Of a DNA stretch of 57,729 bases, positions 49,798 to 57,094 are shown in pieces; position 1 is the first letter of the stretch; each line of letters starts with the position of its first letter. The notes beneath the pieces are model-generated. The model saw only the letters and a program-made list of their open reading frames with translations, was not told the origin of the DNA and made no database searches. The position numbers were made by a program, and so were the translations under genes. The stretch covers positions 1 to 57,729 of IMG/VR virus record IMGVR_UViG_3300036900_000129, one strand, 5' to 3'. This DNA is from a virus.

Positions 49798-49972
49798 CGG
49801 CTGTTCCTCTCTCGGTTTGCTGTTCCTGCTGCTGTGTCCACTCGTCGGCCAGCATCACGAGCACCTGGCTCATGGTCATGCGGCGCAGCGCGCACGCGGC
49901 CTTGAAACGGGCGCGCAGGTCATCAGGGAAGCTGCTGACTTCGAGCTTCTGGTTTCTGTCCCTGGTGTCCAT
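49787..49972 (-). CDS. Ribbon-helix-helix DNA-binding protein
   Basis: 61 residues: KLEVSSFPDDLRARFKAACA (ribbon plus helix) and MTMSQVLVMLADEWTQQ (second helix), the Arc/MetJ/CopG layout. The Gln-rich tail may mediate dimers. It sits directly upstream of the HerA-like ATPase (11-base overlap), a pairing like partition or transfer auxiliaries. Confidence 0.65.
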   Translation of the reverse strand: MDTRDRNQKLEVSSFPDDLRARFKAACALRRMTMSQVLVMLADEWTQQQEQQTERGTADAR

Positions 49973-50332
49973 TCAGGCCACTTCCTTGATCTGGTAGTCC
50001 GCCGTGAGCAGCACGAGCCCGCGCCTGTGGTGGAGGACGGGTATCAGCTCTGGCGGCTGGGTGGCGTGCCGACTGATGATCCAGCCGTTCGCCCTGGCTT
50101 CGGCGCTGTGATGATGCACCCATCCATGGCAAAGCTCCACGCCGTCAGCGTCGGACAGGTTGTTGCCGAACCCGCACAGCGTGATCCGGTTCTGCGGGCC
50201 GTCGATCACCACCCCGCCGCTCTTGAGCAACCGGTGATGACAGTTCGACAGCCGCCCGCCCGGGGCCAGCGCCATCCCGCAGCGGAAGCACTGGTACCCG
50301 TCCCGGGCCATCACGTCCAAGGCGATGCTCAC
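49973..50332 (-). CDS. HNH endonuclease-like protein
   Basis: 119 residues from GTG 50332 overlapping the previous stop. YQCFRCGMALAPGGRLSNCHHRLLKSG, then NRITLCGFGNN, LCHGWVHHHSAEARANGWIISR follow the HNH layout (CxxC, HHR, N, H-x-x-V-H). Possibly a DNA endonuclease used in recombination or packaging, or a homing-type enzyme. Confidence 0.7.
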   Translation of the reverse strand: MSIALDVMARDGYQCFRCGMALAPGGRLSNCHHRLLKSGGVVIDGPQNRITLCGFGNNLSDADGVELCHGWVHHHSAEARANGWIISRHATQPPELIPVLHHRRGLVLLTADYQIKEVA

Positions 50333-50550
50333 CGGCCTCGCCTCCGCATGTTCCGCACCCGTCCGAGCACGGCCATCGCTGTCATGACCGGGCCCAGCAG
50401 GATGGTTGACACCACGTCCACCAGCCAGGGGAGAGGCAGCAGCGCCAGCAGCACGCAGATGAACGCGACCAGGCACCAAACCACCGCCAGTGCCTCAGCG
50501 CTCTCTGACAGCGCCTTGCGTACCGTGTACCGTTCCGCATGGTCGTTCAC
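50329..50550 (-). CDS. 73-residue membrane protein
   Basis: ALAVVWCLVAFICVLLALLPLPWLVDVV and TILLGPVMTAMAVLGRV are two membrane helices with a basic C terminus (RNMRRRGR). GTG overlaps the previous stop. Function unknown. Confidence 0.6.
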   Translation of the reverse strand: MNDHAERYTVRKALSESAEALAVVWCLVAFICVLLALLPLPWLVDVVSTILLGPVMTAMAVLGRVRNMRRRGR

Positions 50551-50834
50551 CGCTGGCCTGCTTTCCGCTCATGCCGGGCGAGCGCAGCCTTACCGTTGCG
50601 GGTGAGTTTCCACTGCCACGGCTTGCCCATGTGCTCCCGGCTGCGTTCCACCAGGCCGAGCCGCCGGCATTCCGTCAACTGCTCGAAGATGAACATCCAG
50701 TCGGTTTCACCGATGTTGCCCAGGTCAGCGATCTCACCGGCCGTTGCCTGCTGCGGCGTACCGGGGTCAGCAACGAGGTAACGCATGATCCGCCATGCGT
50801 AGTCGCTGAGCATGTCCAGGTTTGCGCTGGTCAC
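50547..50834 (-). CDS. Winged-helix DNA-binding-like protein
   Basis: 95 residues from GTG 50834 (GGGGAGG upstream). AWRIMRYLVADPGTPQQATAGEIADLGNIGETDWMFIFEQLTECRRLGLVERS, then PWQWKLTRNGKAALA, the order of a winged helix (H1-H2-recognition helix-wing) as in MarR/ArsR-like regulators. May be a regulator; its target is unknown. Confidence 0.6.
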   Translation of the reverse strand: MTSANLDMLSDYAWRIMRYLVADPGTPQQATAGEIADLGNIGETDWMFIFEQLTECRRLGLVERSREHMGKPWQWKLTRNGKAALARHERKAGQR

Positions 50835-51382
50835 GTCTGTACCTCCCCGGCTGGGAGCGGCCAAGCGCCCAGGCAGCCAGCGCCGCCGCCACCGGAGTTA
50901 GGACCACCCGGGGCACCGTCGATCCCCGTAGAACCGTTCGGGCACAGGCCGCCGTGCCCGCCTTCCTCGGTTGCCCCGCAGTACGCGCAGGGCGGGGCGT
51001 CCGGGTCACGGCCATGCCCGCCGCCACCTAGGGCGATGCCGTAATGGTTCAGCATCTCTTTCTGCCGGGCCACGCTGATCCCGTGCTCGGTGGCCTGCGC
51101 GCACCATGCGCGGATGATCCGCTGCAACTGCACCGCGCGCTCGTCGCCGCCCTCGGCCTGCCAGGCGCGGAGGAACGCGGCGATCTTCTGGCTGTCCTCG
51201 GTCTCGGTCAATTGGGTCTCCTCACTGATCTTGTCGGCCTCGCCAGCCATCGCATACAGCGCCCACCTGGTCGCCGCAATCGGGTACAGGTCCGGCGTAA
51301 GGCCGTCAGTGGAACGGAACTTGCTGACAGGGATCGCGTCAGCGCCTGCGCGGAGTACCCGCGCCCACTGGGCCGGCGTCAT
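50831..51382 (-). CDS. 183-residue zinc-ribbon protein sharing the MTPxQW N terminus
   Basis: Begins MTPAQWARVLRAGADAI, nearly identical to the first 14 residues of the orphan at 1669. The middle is helical; CAYCGATEEGGHGGLCPNGS gives a zinc knuckle. The Gly-rich end has no further motif. Function unknown. Confidence 0.6.
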   Translation of the reverse strand: MTPAQWARVLRAGADAIPVSKFRSTDGLTPDLYPIAATRWALYAMAGEADKISEETQLTETEDSQKIAAFLRAWQAEGGDERAVQLQRIIRAWCAQATEHGISVARQKEMLNHYGIALGGGGHGRDPDAPPCAYCGATEEGGHGGLCPNGSTGIDGAPGGPNSGGGGAGCLGAWPLPAGEVQT

Positions 51383-51606
51383 AGCGGCTCGTCCAGTTCG
51401 CGGACTACCTCGCCGTAACCCTGGTTAGTGATCGCGAACTTGATGAAGCCGGGGTCACCGAAGACCCGGACGACGTAGCAGCCGTCCACCTTCGTGTAGT
51501 CGGGTGCCCCGACGACGGCGGCGCGGCCTAGCTGCTGAACGGTCTGGTCCAGCATGGCGGGGTCCTCGGTGCGGACGAGGATGTCGGTTGCACGCGGCAC
51601 GGTCAT
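51379..51606 (-). CDS. 75-residue protein, unknown
   Basis: MTVPRATDILVRTEDPAMLDQTV, then GCYVVRVFGDPGFIKFAITNQGYGEVV: a small alpha-beta fold. Coupled to both neighbours. No family recognised. Confidence 0.5.
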   Translation of the reverse strand: MTVPRATDILVRTEDPAMLDQTVQQLGRAAVVGAPDYTKVDGCYVVRVFGDPGFIKFAITNQGYGEVVRELDEPL

Positions 51607-51869
51607 GGGGCATCCTCGAATGTCACGGTGTACGCGGTGAGCGGCCGGTTCGGGCGGTCGTCGTCCCGCAGCGGGACGGTCACCGACTGGGCCCGCCACG
51701 CCTCGAACGCGGTCATCATCGACGCGAACACCAGCGCTTCACACCGGTCCCGTGTCCAGATGGCATCCCCGCGTCCCTCGCGGGCTTCCAGGTCGTACGC
51801 CTTGAGGTACTTGCCTTCCAGGCCGGGCAGCGGACCGCCTGCGCAGCGGATGACAACTGGTTTAGTCAT
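51603..51869 (-). CDS. 88-residue protein, unknown
   Basis: ATG 51869 inside the RecT stop region. MTKPVVIRCAGGPLPGLEGKYLKAYD, then EALVFASMMTAFEAWR. Alpha-beta fold. Translation is coupled to RecT. Confidence 0.5.
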   Translation of the reverse strand: MTKPVVIRCAGGPLPGLEGKYLKAYDLEAREGRGDAIWTRDRCEALVFASMMTAFEAWRAQSVTVPLRDDDRPNRPLTAYTVTFEDAP

Positions 51870-52812
51870 GCTGCTCACCGGTATCTGCGGCCGGCGGAAG
51901 AACAGCGGTCGGCGTGAGCACGCCTTCCTCGTCGTCTTCGGCTGAGCCGATCATCGCGGGGTTGCTGCCGGGCAGCGGGTCAGACTGGGCGGCAGCCAGC
52001 GCCGCCGCCATCTGGTACTGGTACTCCGTGGAATGCGGCACCTGCCCGTACAGGCGGCGGATGCTGGTCTTCCGCCACATCATGTGGGTGTCCTTGCCCT
52101 CGGCGGGCCAGGCCGGTCCCCAGAACCCGTCACCGCCCTGGCGGGCTGCCGCTGACCTTGACCGGTATGACAGCACCTCCTCCACGCCCAGCACCACCGG
52201 CTGCGAGTGCCCGCCGGCGGTCATCGCCGCGCACGCCCACACGCCGGTCAGGAACCCGCGCTTGGACTGCGAACCGAGACCGCGCTGGTTGTACTCGTTG
52301 GCGGGGATCTCATGGAACGGCACGTCCAGGCCCGGCTGCCAGTCGAACTTGTCATGCTGCCGCACCACGTGACAGTGGACAGCGGTGACCGCGCCCGTGC
52401 GGTACACCATTTCCAGCATCCCCTTGTAACCCACGATCGGGCTGATGCTGTAAGTGCCCTTGTCCGGGTTCGGCTGGTTCCCCACCTTGTCCCGGTTGTC
52501 CCGGTAAGGGACCATGTAGAACTGGTCGGTACCCGGCACCAGGCCCAGGCGGGCGCACTCAGCCAGGGCGGTGAAGAACGTGTCGGGGTGCTGCCACAGC
52601 GCCATGTGCAGCTGGGGGCTGCCACGGCGGATCGCGGCGATGCCGAGCTCCACGAACTGCACCGCGTCCACGTGCTGCGGTGCTACCTTGTCGAACCAGC
52701 CGCGATGCTGCCGCACCTTCTCCACGGCCAGGTCAACAGCCTTGGCCATTGCGCCTTCACGGGGGGTCTGCCGCTGGGTGGCGACGGCACCGCGGATTGT
52801 GTTGTCAGGCAT
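51862..52812 (-). CDS. recT: RecT-family single-strand annealing protein
   Basis: 316 residues behind GAGAGGACACC. The RecT core is clear: FVELGIAAIRRGSPQL, FFTALAECARLGLVPGTDQFYMVPYR, then SPIVGYKGMLEMVYRTGAV and HMMWRKTSIRRLYGQVPHS. It anneals complementary single strands exposed by the partner exonuclease and is the main recombination protein. An acidic disordered tail follows. Confidence 0.93.
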   Translation of the reverse strand: MPDNTIRGAVATQRQTPREGAMAKAVDLAVEKVRQHRGWFDKVAPQHVDAVQFVELGIAAIRRGSPQLHMALWQHPDTFFTALAECARLGLVPGTDQFYMVPYRDNRDKVGNQPNPDKGTYSISPIVGYKGMLEMVYRTGAVTAVHCHVVRQHDKFDWQPGLDVPFHEIPANEYNQRGLGSQSKRGFLTGVWACAAMTAGGHSQPVVLGVEEVLSYRSRSAAARQGGDGFWGPAWPAEGKDTHMMWRKTSIRRLYGQVPHSTEYQYQMAAALAAAQSDPLPGSNPAMIGSAEDDEEGVLTPTAVLPPAADTGEQHD

Positions 52813-52850
52813 TGGTGTCCTCTCGTTGCGGCCGCCTGCTTGCGGCCTGG

Positions 52851-53033
52851 TTACATTGGCTCTGCCTTCGCCTGGTATTTGGCGAAGTTCCTGCGGAGCA
52901 CGACTTCCATCCCGTGGGCTTGCGGGAAGCCGAGGATGCGTATCCTCACGGCGTCACGCAGGTCGATGCCGAGTGCTTCGGCTATCTCCTCGCGGGTGAA
53001 GGTGAGCCGGTGCGGGGCAGGCTGGTACTTCAC
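52851..53033 (-). CDS. 60-residue protein
   Basis: MKYQPAPHRLTFTREEIAEALGIDL; REEIAEALGIDLRDAVRIRILG might be a helix-turn-helix. GTG overlaps the previous stop. Function unknown. Confidence 0.45.
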   Translation of the reverse strand: MKYQPAPHRLTFTREEIAEALGIDLRDAVRIRILGFPQAHGMEVVLRRNFAKYQAKAEPM

Positions 53034-53254
53034 AGCGCCGGCGTCCCGTCTTCCACGGGCACCAGCACCATGCCGCCTGTGATCTTGACGGGGCTGCTGG
53101 CCAGGTGCGAAGCCAGCATTGACCCTTCGGCGGCGCTGGCCATGGCCAACCCGAGGAACACCTCGCGTAGCGCCAGATCCAGGGCTGCTATGCGCTGCTC
53201 AGCGGTCAGGTCGTGGTCCTGGTCCAGTTCACCGAGCCGCACCATGCGGATCAT
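53030..53254 (-). CDS. Duplicated small protein, copy A
   Basis: 74 residues: MIRMVRLGELDQDHDLTAEQRIAALDLALREV, then VKITGGMVLVPVED. Shares start, opening motif and DNA around the start codon with copy B at 53254-53499. Function unknown. Confidence 0.55.
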   Translation of the reverse strand: MIRMVRLGELDQDHDLTAEQRIAALDLALREVFLGLAMASAAEGSMLASHLASSPVKITGGMVLVPVEDGTPAL

Positions 53255-53499
53255 CAGCTGTTCCTTTCTCGTCGCAACTGGGCCGGCACCTCAGCCGGTG
53301 CCGGCTTGTTGTCGTACGGGCAGGGCTGGCCGTAATCAACCGGGACCACCACCGTGCCGTCTGCGGCGATCAGCCCATCGGGGAAGCGGTCACCCAGCAC
53401 CTCAGCCATGATCTGCAAAGCTGCGGCCAGCGCGTCGATCTTCTGCTCGGTGGTCAGGCCCGCGTCGTTCAGCTGGTCGAGCCGCACCATGCGGATCAT
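53254..53499 (-). CDS. Duplicated small protein, copy B
   Basis: 81 residues: MIRMVRLDQLNDAGLTTEQKIDALAAALQIM, then DGTVVVPVDYGQPCPYD. A 21-bp stretch spanning the start is identical to that of copy A. Tandem duplication with later divergence. Confidence 0.55.
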   Translation of the reverse strand: MIRMVRLDQLNDAGLTTEQKIDALAAALQIMAEVLGDRFPDGLIAADGTVVVPVDYGQPCPYDNKPAPAEVPAQLRRERNS

Positions 53500-53894
53500 G
53501 CGCGGATCGCCTTCGGCTCATGTGAGTGGCCCTGGCTTGCCGGCCAGCGGCGGTGCTGGTCTTCGTGGGCGTGCTCAAGTTGCCAGGTGGGGAAGCCGTC
53601 CGGGTACATGCCGGTTGGCCCCGTGCGCAGCCCGATGCCGGGATGGCATTCGGTCAGGTGCCGTCGCAGGCCGTCCAGCGGCTCAGGCACCTGGTAAGCG
53701 ACGCCGGCCAGCAGTTCCTCAGTGCCACGGAACACCTGCACCGCATGGCCGGTGTTACGGATGTGAGCGGCGGCGGTCTCACGGAACTGCTCGTGCTCCT
53801 GCTGCGGCCGGCGCATCCGCGCGGCATCGCAGTTGATGCACGCCCAGTAGGCGGACTGGGAGACACCCAGGCTGGTCACCAGGTAGTCAGCCAT
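53496..53894 (-). CDS. 132-residue protein with zinc-like site
   Basis: WACINCDAARMRRPQQEHEQFRETAAAHIRNTGH (C-x2-C...H...H) is zinc-finger-like; the C-terminal half is His-rich. Function unknown. Confidence 0.5.
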   Translation of the reverse strand: MADYLVTSLGVSQSAYWACINCDAARMRRPQQEHEQFRETAAAHIRNTGHAVQVFRGTEELLAGVAYQVPEPLDGLRRHLTECHPGIGLRTGPTGMYPDGFPTWQLEHAHEDQHRRWPASQGHSHEPKAIRA

Positions 53895-54033
53895 GGTTGC
53901 CGTCCCAGGGGCAGTTCTTGCAGCAGCAGCCGGGACCGTGCTCGAATACCTCTGCGCCGACCTCGCCCAGCAGGTCCGTTAGCGCGGCGGCGGCCTCGTC
54001 GGTCGGGAGCGTTACCAGCAGGTACCTCAACAC
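53887..54033 (-). CDS. 48-residue Cys-rich peptide
   Basis: GTG overlapping the previous stop, GGGAGG upstream; MLRYLLVTLPTDEAAAALTD, then GPGCCCKNCPWDGNHG. CCC-x2-CPW could bind zinc. Stop overlaps the next start. Confidence 0.5.
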   Translation of the reverse strand: MLRYLLVTLPTDEAAAALTDLLGEVGAEVFEHGPGCCCKNCPWDGNHG

Positions 54034-54344
54034 GGCCTCCCGTACATGTCGTAGCCGCGTGCCCGCTCAACCGGGCCGGGCTCGTGCGCGGCCATGGTGT
54101 CGGACAGCCGCAGGTACGCTGACCAGGTGACAGGCGCTATGCCGTCCGGGCAGGCACGCGGGTCGTAGGCGTCGTACAGCCCCGCCGTGACCCGCTGCTC
54201 GTCGGTCATGTCGTCGTACGGCGGCAGGAGTTCCTGATTGTCACCCCACAGGTCCCGCTGCAACTGCCGGTAGGCGTCCCGGCCAGCCTGATCACGGCGT
54301 GCGCTGCGGAGCCGGTCAAGGTCACCGAACGTCGGGTCATCCAT
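54027..54344 (-). CDS. 105-residue protein
   Basis: MDDPTFGDLDRLRSARRDQAGRDAYRQLQRDLWGDNQ..., then MTDEQRVTAGLYDAYDPRAC. Helical; lies one base after the YqaJ stop. Function unknown. Confidence 0.5.
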   Translation of the reverse strand: MDDPTFGDLDRLRSARRDQAGRDAYRQLQRDLWGDNQELLPPYDDMTDEQRVTAGLYDAYDPRACPDGIAPVTWSAYLRLSDTMAAHEPGPVERARGYDMYGRPC

Positions 54345-54345
54345 C

Positions 54346-55446
54346 TCAGCGGCCCAGCTTCATCCACCGCTGGCCGGGTGCCCACTTGTCCACGGGCGTC
54401 TTCCTGGTGTACCTGGCGGCGGTCGCGGGCTCATGAGCGCGCAGTTCGCCAACGTCGATGGTCTCCATCTCGTAGGTGCTGCGGTTCAGCACGTTCACGT
54501 CCTTGCCGGGCCGCTCAGGGTCGGGGACCACGATGTGCTGCGCGCCGCCTGCCTTTTGAGCCAGCTGGTTCTGAAGGAGCCCGTACTTCCGCTCGGCCCG
54601 CTTCATGGCCAGGTACGCGCTCTTGAGCCGGCGGGCGTCCCGCAGCGTGGCCCGGTAGCTGGTATCCGGCTGCATCGGCGTCAGGGTGCGCAGCGCACGG
54701 GCCGACTCGGGGCTCCAGTCGAGATCCGGGGCGTCGCCCCTGGTGAGCCGGTCAAGGAACGCTGCGGCCTCCTTGACCATCAGCTCCATGTCCTCGGCGG
54801 CGTCAGCGGTGCGCTGCACCACGTACAGCTCCGTCTTCCACGACCCCATGAACTGGACCGGCACGTACACCGTGTCGGAACCCCAGATCATCATCTGCCA
54901 GTACGCCTGGGCCTTGTAGTGGACGGGGATCTGGTCGGAGTACGGCTCACCCCACAGCAGGGTTCCGTCGATGTCGTGGCGGCTGATCGCGGTCTTGGCC
55001 TCGACCGGGACCATCATCGCTCGCAGCTCGTCACGCAGGGCAGGGTTCGTGTCGTCGTCGGGCACGCTGGTGCCGAACAGCGGCAGGCGGGCACCTGCGG
55101 TGTCACGGCTGACGGCGAAGCGGTCGTAGCTCGCGCTCATCCACGGGCAGTCGGCGTCACGGTACAGGCCGCCCGGCAGCACCATCAGGTCCGGGCGCAT
55201 GTTGGCGAACTGGGCGGTGACGTAGGATTCCAGTACCCGGCCGCGTTCCATGTCGTCGTTCTCGTCGTTGACGCGCTCACCGGTTGTCTTCTCCACGTAC
55301 AGGCTGAACGGGTTGCCGTGGGTGCGCGGCGCGATGCCGAGCAGGACGGCGACCTCCGATGACCCGATGCTGGCTTCCCGGTAGTCCTCCCACTCGTCCG
55401 GGTGCCTGGCGATCTCGTCGGCGGTCATGAGCAGCTTCGCTGCCAT
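54346..55446 (-). CDS. YqaJ-like 5'-3' exonuclease
   Basis: 366 residues from ATG 55446 (GAGAGGGG upstream). YREASIGSSEVAVLLG and GRVLESYVTAQFANM begin the family; PVEAKTAISRHDIDG is the PD-(D/E)xK catalytic E-x-K strand, and IPVHYKAQAYWQMMIWG the following helix. It resects ends to load RecT. C-terminal 130 residues are helical (KSAYLAMKRAERKYGLLQNQLAQKAGG). Confidence 0.9.
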   Translation of the reverse strand: MAAKLLMTADEIARHPDEWEDYREASIGSSEVAVLLGIAPRTHGNPFSLYVEKTTGERVNDENDDMERGRVLESYVTAQFANMRPDLMVLPGGLYRDADCPWMSASYDRFAVSRDTAGARLPLFGTSVPDDDTNPALRDELRAMMVPVEAKTAISRHDIDGTLLWGEPYSDQIPVHYKAQAYWQMMIWGSDTVYVPVQFMGSWKTELYVVQRTADAAEDMELMVKEAAAFLDRLTRGDAPDLDWSPESARALRTLTPMQPDTSYRATLRDARRLKSAYLAMKRAERKYGLLQNQLAQKAGGAQHIVVPDPERPGKDVNVLNRSTYEMETIDVGELRAHEPATAARYTRKTPVDKWAPGQRWMKLGR

Positions 55447-55468
55447 TGGTGGCCCCTCTCTGGTTGCC

Positions 55469-55489
55469 AGTGGTTTCCATGTAACCACT
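55469..55489 (-). promoter_or_regulatory. Inverted-repeat operator upstream of the exonuclease operon
   Basis: AGTGGTT and AACCACT flank ACATGGA on the minus strand, with perfect seven-base arms; TACAGT at 55490-55495 could be the -10 box. Different from the ACATGT family. Confidence 0.5.
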
Positions 55490-55567
55490 ACTGTACGGGA
55501 TACCCATGACATTCGGGGTGACTGGGGTACTGGCGTGTTGCCGCTGGCAGCATCCCCGTACTGGGGT

Positions 55568-55672
55568 TATCATGGGCAGCGGAAGTTCGGTGGTCCGCGA
55601 ACCAGGCTCGCGTCATCGGTGCTCCCCTCTCAAGCGGAAGCCCCCCCGGTTCTCACACGTCGGGGGGGCTTC
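55568..55672 (+). ncRNA. Candidate plus-strand small RNA antisense to the arm direction
   Basis: CTGGCA (55544-55549), 18 bases, TATCAT (55568-55573), then about 60 bases and a 12-bp terminator stem (55637-55672). Stem GCGGA/TCCGC lies in between. The tail CAAGCGGAAGCCCCC resembles CAAGCGAAGCCCCC of the locus at 8435-8614. Confidence 0.4.
55637..55672. terminator. 12-bp hairpin terminator
   Basis: GAAGCCCCCCCG (55637-55648) and its complement (55661-55672), loop 12. It also ends the minus-strand operon whose last gene stops at 55685. Confidence 0.75.
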
Positions 55673-55684
55673 GGCCGTTACCGC

Positions 55685-55996
55685 CTAGGTGGGTATGCCC
55701 AGGTAACCGACGTCGATGACGCACGCCCCGTAGACCTCGATGTGCCTGGTCTGGAACGCGAACTGAACGTCCCCGCCGTCAAAGCTGGTGCCGTCAGGCA
55801 AGGTCACCTCACTGAAGTCCGTCAGCTTCCGGGTGCCGTCCTGCCACTGCACCGCCAGCAGCCCGTACGGGGCCTTGCCCAGCAGTGCCGTGCCCGGCGC
55901 CCCGTCCAGTCCGCGGACTTCAAGGGTGTCGTCGTCGTTGCCCGACATGTCGATAACCAGGTACTCCTTGACCTTCCGCATCACGGTTTCTGACAT
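55685..55996 (-). CDS. 103-residue protein, unknown
   Basis: ATG 55996 behind GGGAGAGGAG. MSETVMRKVKEYLVIDMSGNDDD, then LLAVQWQDGTRKLTDFSEV and a long beta C terminus. Function unknown. Confidence 0.55.
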   Translation of the reverse strand: MSETVMRKVKEYLVIDMSGNDDDTLEVRGLDGAPGTALLGKAPYGLLAVQWQDGTRKLTDFSEVTLPDGTSFDGGDVQFAFQTRHIEVYGACVIDVGYLGIPT

Positions 55997-56046
55997 GGTG
56001 CCGTCTCCTCTCCCTTGCACGCGCGCTCGGATGGCGCGTGAAGATC

Positions 56047-56490
56047 TCAGTTGCCCAGTGTTCGCAGCAGGTCGTGCAGCGGCGAGTCTTCCCCGGGGAA
56101 CAGCAGCCGTGTCTCCCGGCTCTCAGCCCAGTCGGTGAGCTGAAGCCTCAGCGCTTCCTGTTCCACGCGAGTCAGGATGCGCTTACCTGTGTAGTGCAGG
56201 CGGTGCTGGGCGAACCGGCCGGCGTTCCATCCGCGCTGGAAGCAGTTGCCCGGCTGCGGGTACATGGTGGTTGCCGTAAGGTCGCAGGCCGCGCCCTGGT
56301 CGAAGCCGGTCTCGTAGTTAGGGCAGTCCACGTGCTCAGGGGTGCCTGTGGCCATGCGGTGCAGTTCCACGCGGCGCTGTGCTCCCTCCTCGTCAGGCTG
56401 ACGGGCGCTGGTACCCAGGCGGCAGCCGTCTGAGCAGGTGACCAGGTACCCGCCGCCGTCTGCGGGCGCGTAGGTGACGATGTGTGTCAT
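56047..56490 (-). CDS. 147-residue protein with Cys-rich N terminus
   Basis: MTHIVTYAPADGGGYLVTCSDGCRLG, HVDCPNYETGFDQGAACDLTATT, then helical LTRVEQEALRLQLTDWA. GAGAGGAAC upstream. Possible zinc site; function unknown. Confidence 0.55.
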   Translation of the reverse strand: MTHIVTYAPADGGGYLVTCSDGCRLGTSARQPDEEGAQRRVELHRMATGTPEHVDCPNYETGFDQGAACDLTATTMYPQPGNCFQRGWNAGRFAQHRLHYTGKRILTRVEQEALRLQLTDWAESRETRLLFPGEDSPLHDLLRTLGN

Positions 56491-56503
56491 GGCGTGTTCC
56501 TCT

Positions 56504-56659
56504 CTACTTGCACCAGGTAACGGTGACGTCGGGTTGGACCGGCTCACCGTGCAGCAGGATTTCCCGCGCCATCAGCGCAGGGTTCATGTACGACGGTGCG
56601 GTGATCCGCATCAGCGGCGTCCCGTTCAGCTTTATTAGCCAGGTGCTCTGGTGTGTCAT
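56504..56659 (-). CDS. 51-residue protein
   Basis: MTHQSTWLIKLNGTPLMRITAPSYMN; beta hairpin followed by helix (PALMAREILLHG). GAGAGAGGG upstream. Function unknown. Confidence 0.5.
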   Translation of the reverse strand: MTHQSTWLIKLNGTPLMRITAPSYMNPALMAREILLHGEPVQPDVTVTWCK

Positions 56660-56673
56660 GGTGCATCCCTCTC

Positions 56674-56868
56674 TCACGCTGCGTCGCGCGCAGCGTTGAT
56701 CTCGTCCACGGTCCATCCGTGGTTAAGCAGCCACATCCGCGCTGACAGGCGAATCTTCATCGCGCGGGGTGACGTTCCTGGTTCCCGCAGCAGCGCCACC
56801 GCGTTGATCTCCAGCGCGTGCAGCAGCCCGTTCGGGCGCGGCTTGCCGTCCCGGCCGTAGCCGGTCAC
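56674..56868 (-). CDS. 64-residue helical protein
   Basis: GTG overlapping the previous stop. MTGYGRDGKPRPNGLLHALE, then IRLSARMWLLNHGWTVDEIN. Basic helical; perhaps DNA-binding. Confidence 0.45.
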   Translation of the reverse strand: MTGYGRDGKPRPNGLLHALEINAVALLREPGTSPRAMKIRLSARMWLLNHGWTVDEINAARDAA

Positions 56869-57083
56869 TGCGCGGTCCCCACGCACATGCCGTCGATGGT
56901 GACAAAGCCGCAGGTGCACTTGAAGCCGACGCGGACCTTGACGGGCTCGCCGTCGCGGGCGCAGGTGCGTACGCGGTAGGAGGTCACCTCAGCCTCAACT
57001 CCGCAGCCGGCGCACTCAGGCGCGAGCGGCAGGGTGGTGAGCACGCCGTCGCTGTCGCGTCGCACGTTCAGGGTGGTGGCCAT
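56865..57083 (-). CDS. 72-residue zinc protein
   Basis: MATTLNVRRDSDGVLTTLPL; ECAGCGVEAEVTSYRVRTCARDG and FKCTCGFVTIDGMCVG form C-x2-C/C-x-C sites. AGAGAGG upstream. Confidence 0.55.
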   Translation of the reverse strand: MATTLNVRRDSDGVLTTLPLAPECAGCGVEAEVTSYRVRTCARDGEPVKVRVGFKCTCGFVTIDGMCVGTAQ

Positions 57084-57094
57084 CGTTACCTCTC

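Noticed and set aside
54040-54050. ACATG-containing stretch resembling the operator
   Set aside because: It lies inside coding sequence with no arms and no -10 box.
53876-54070. 64-residue Arg/Gly-rich minus-strand frame
   Set aside because: Shadow of the 48-residue Cys-rich gene, which has an overlapping start and stop with both neighbours.
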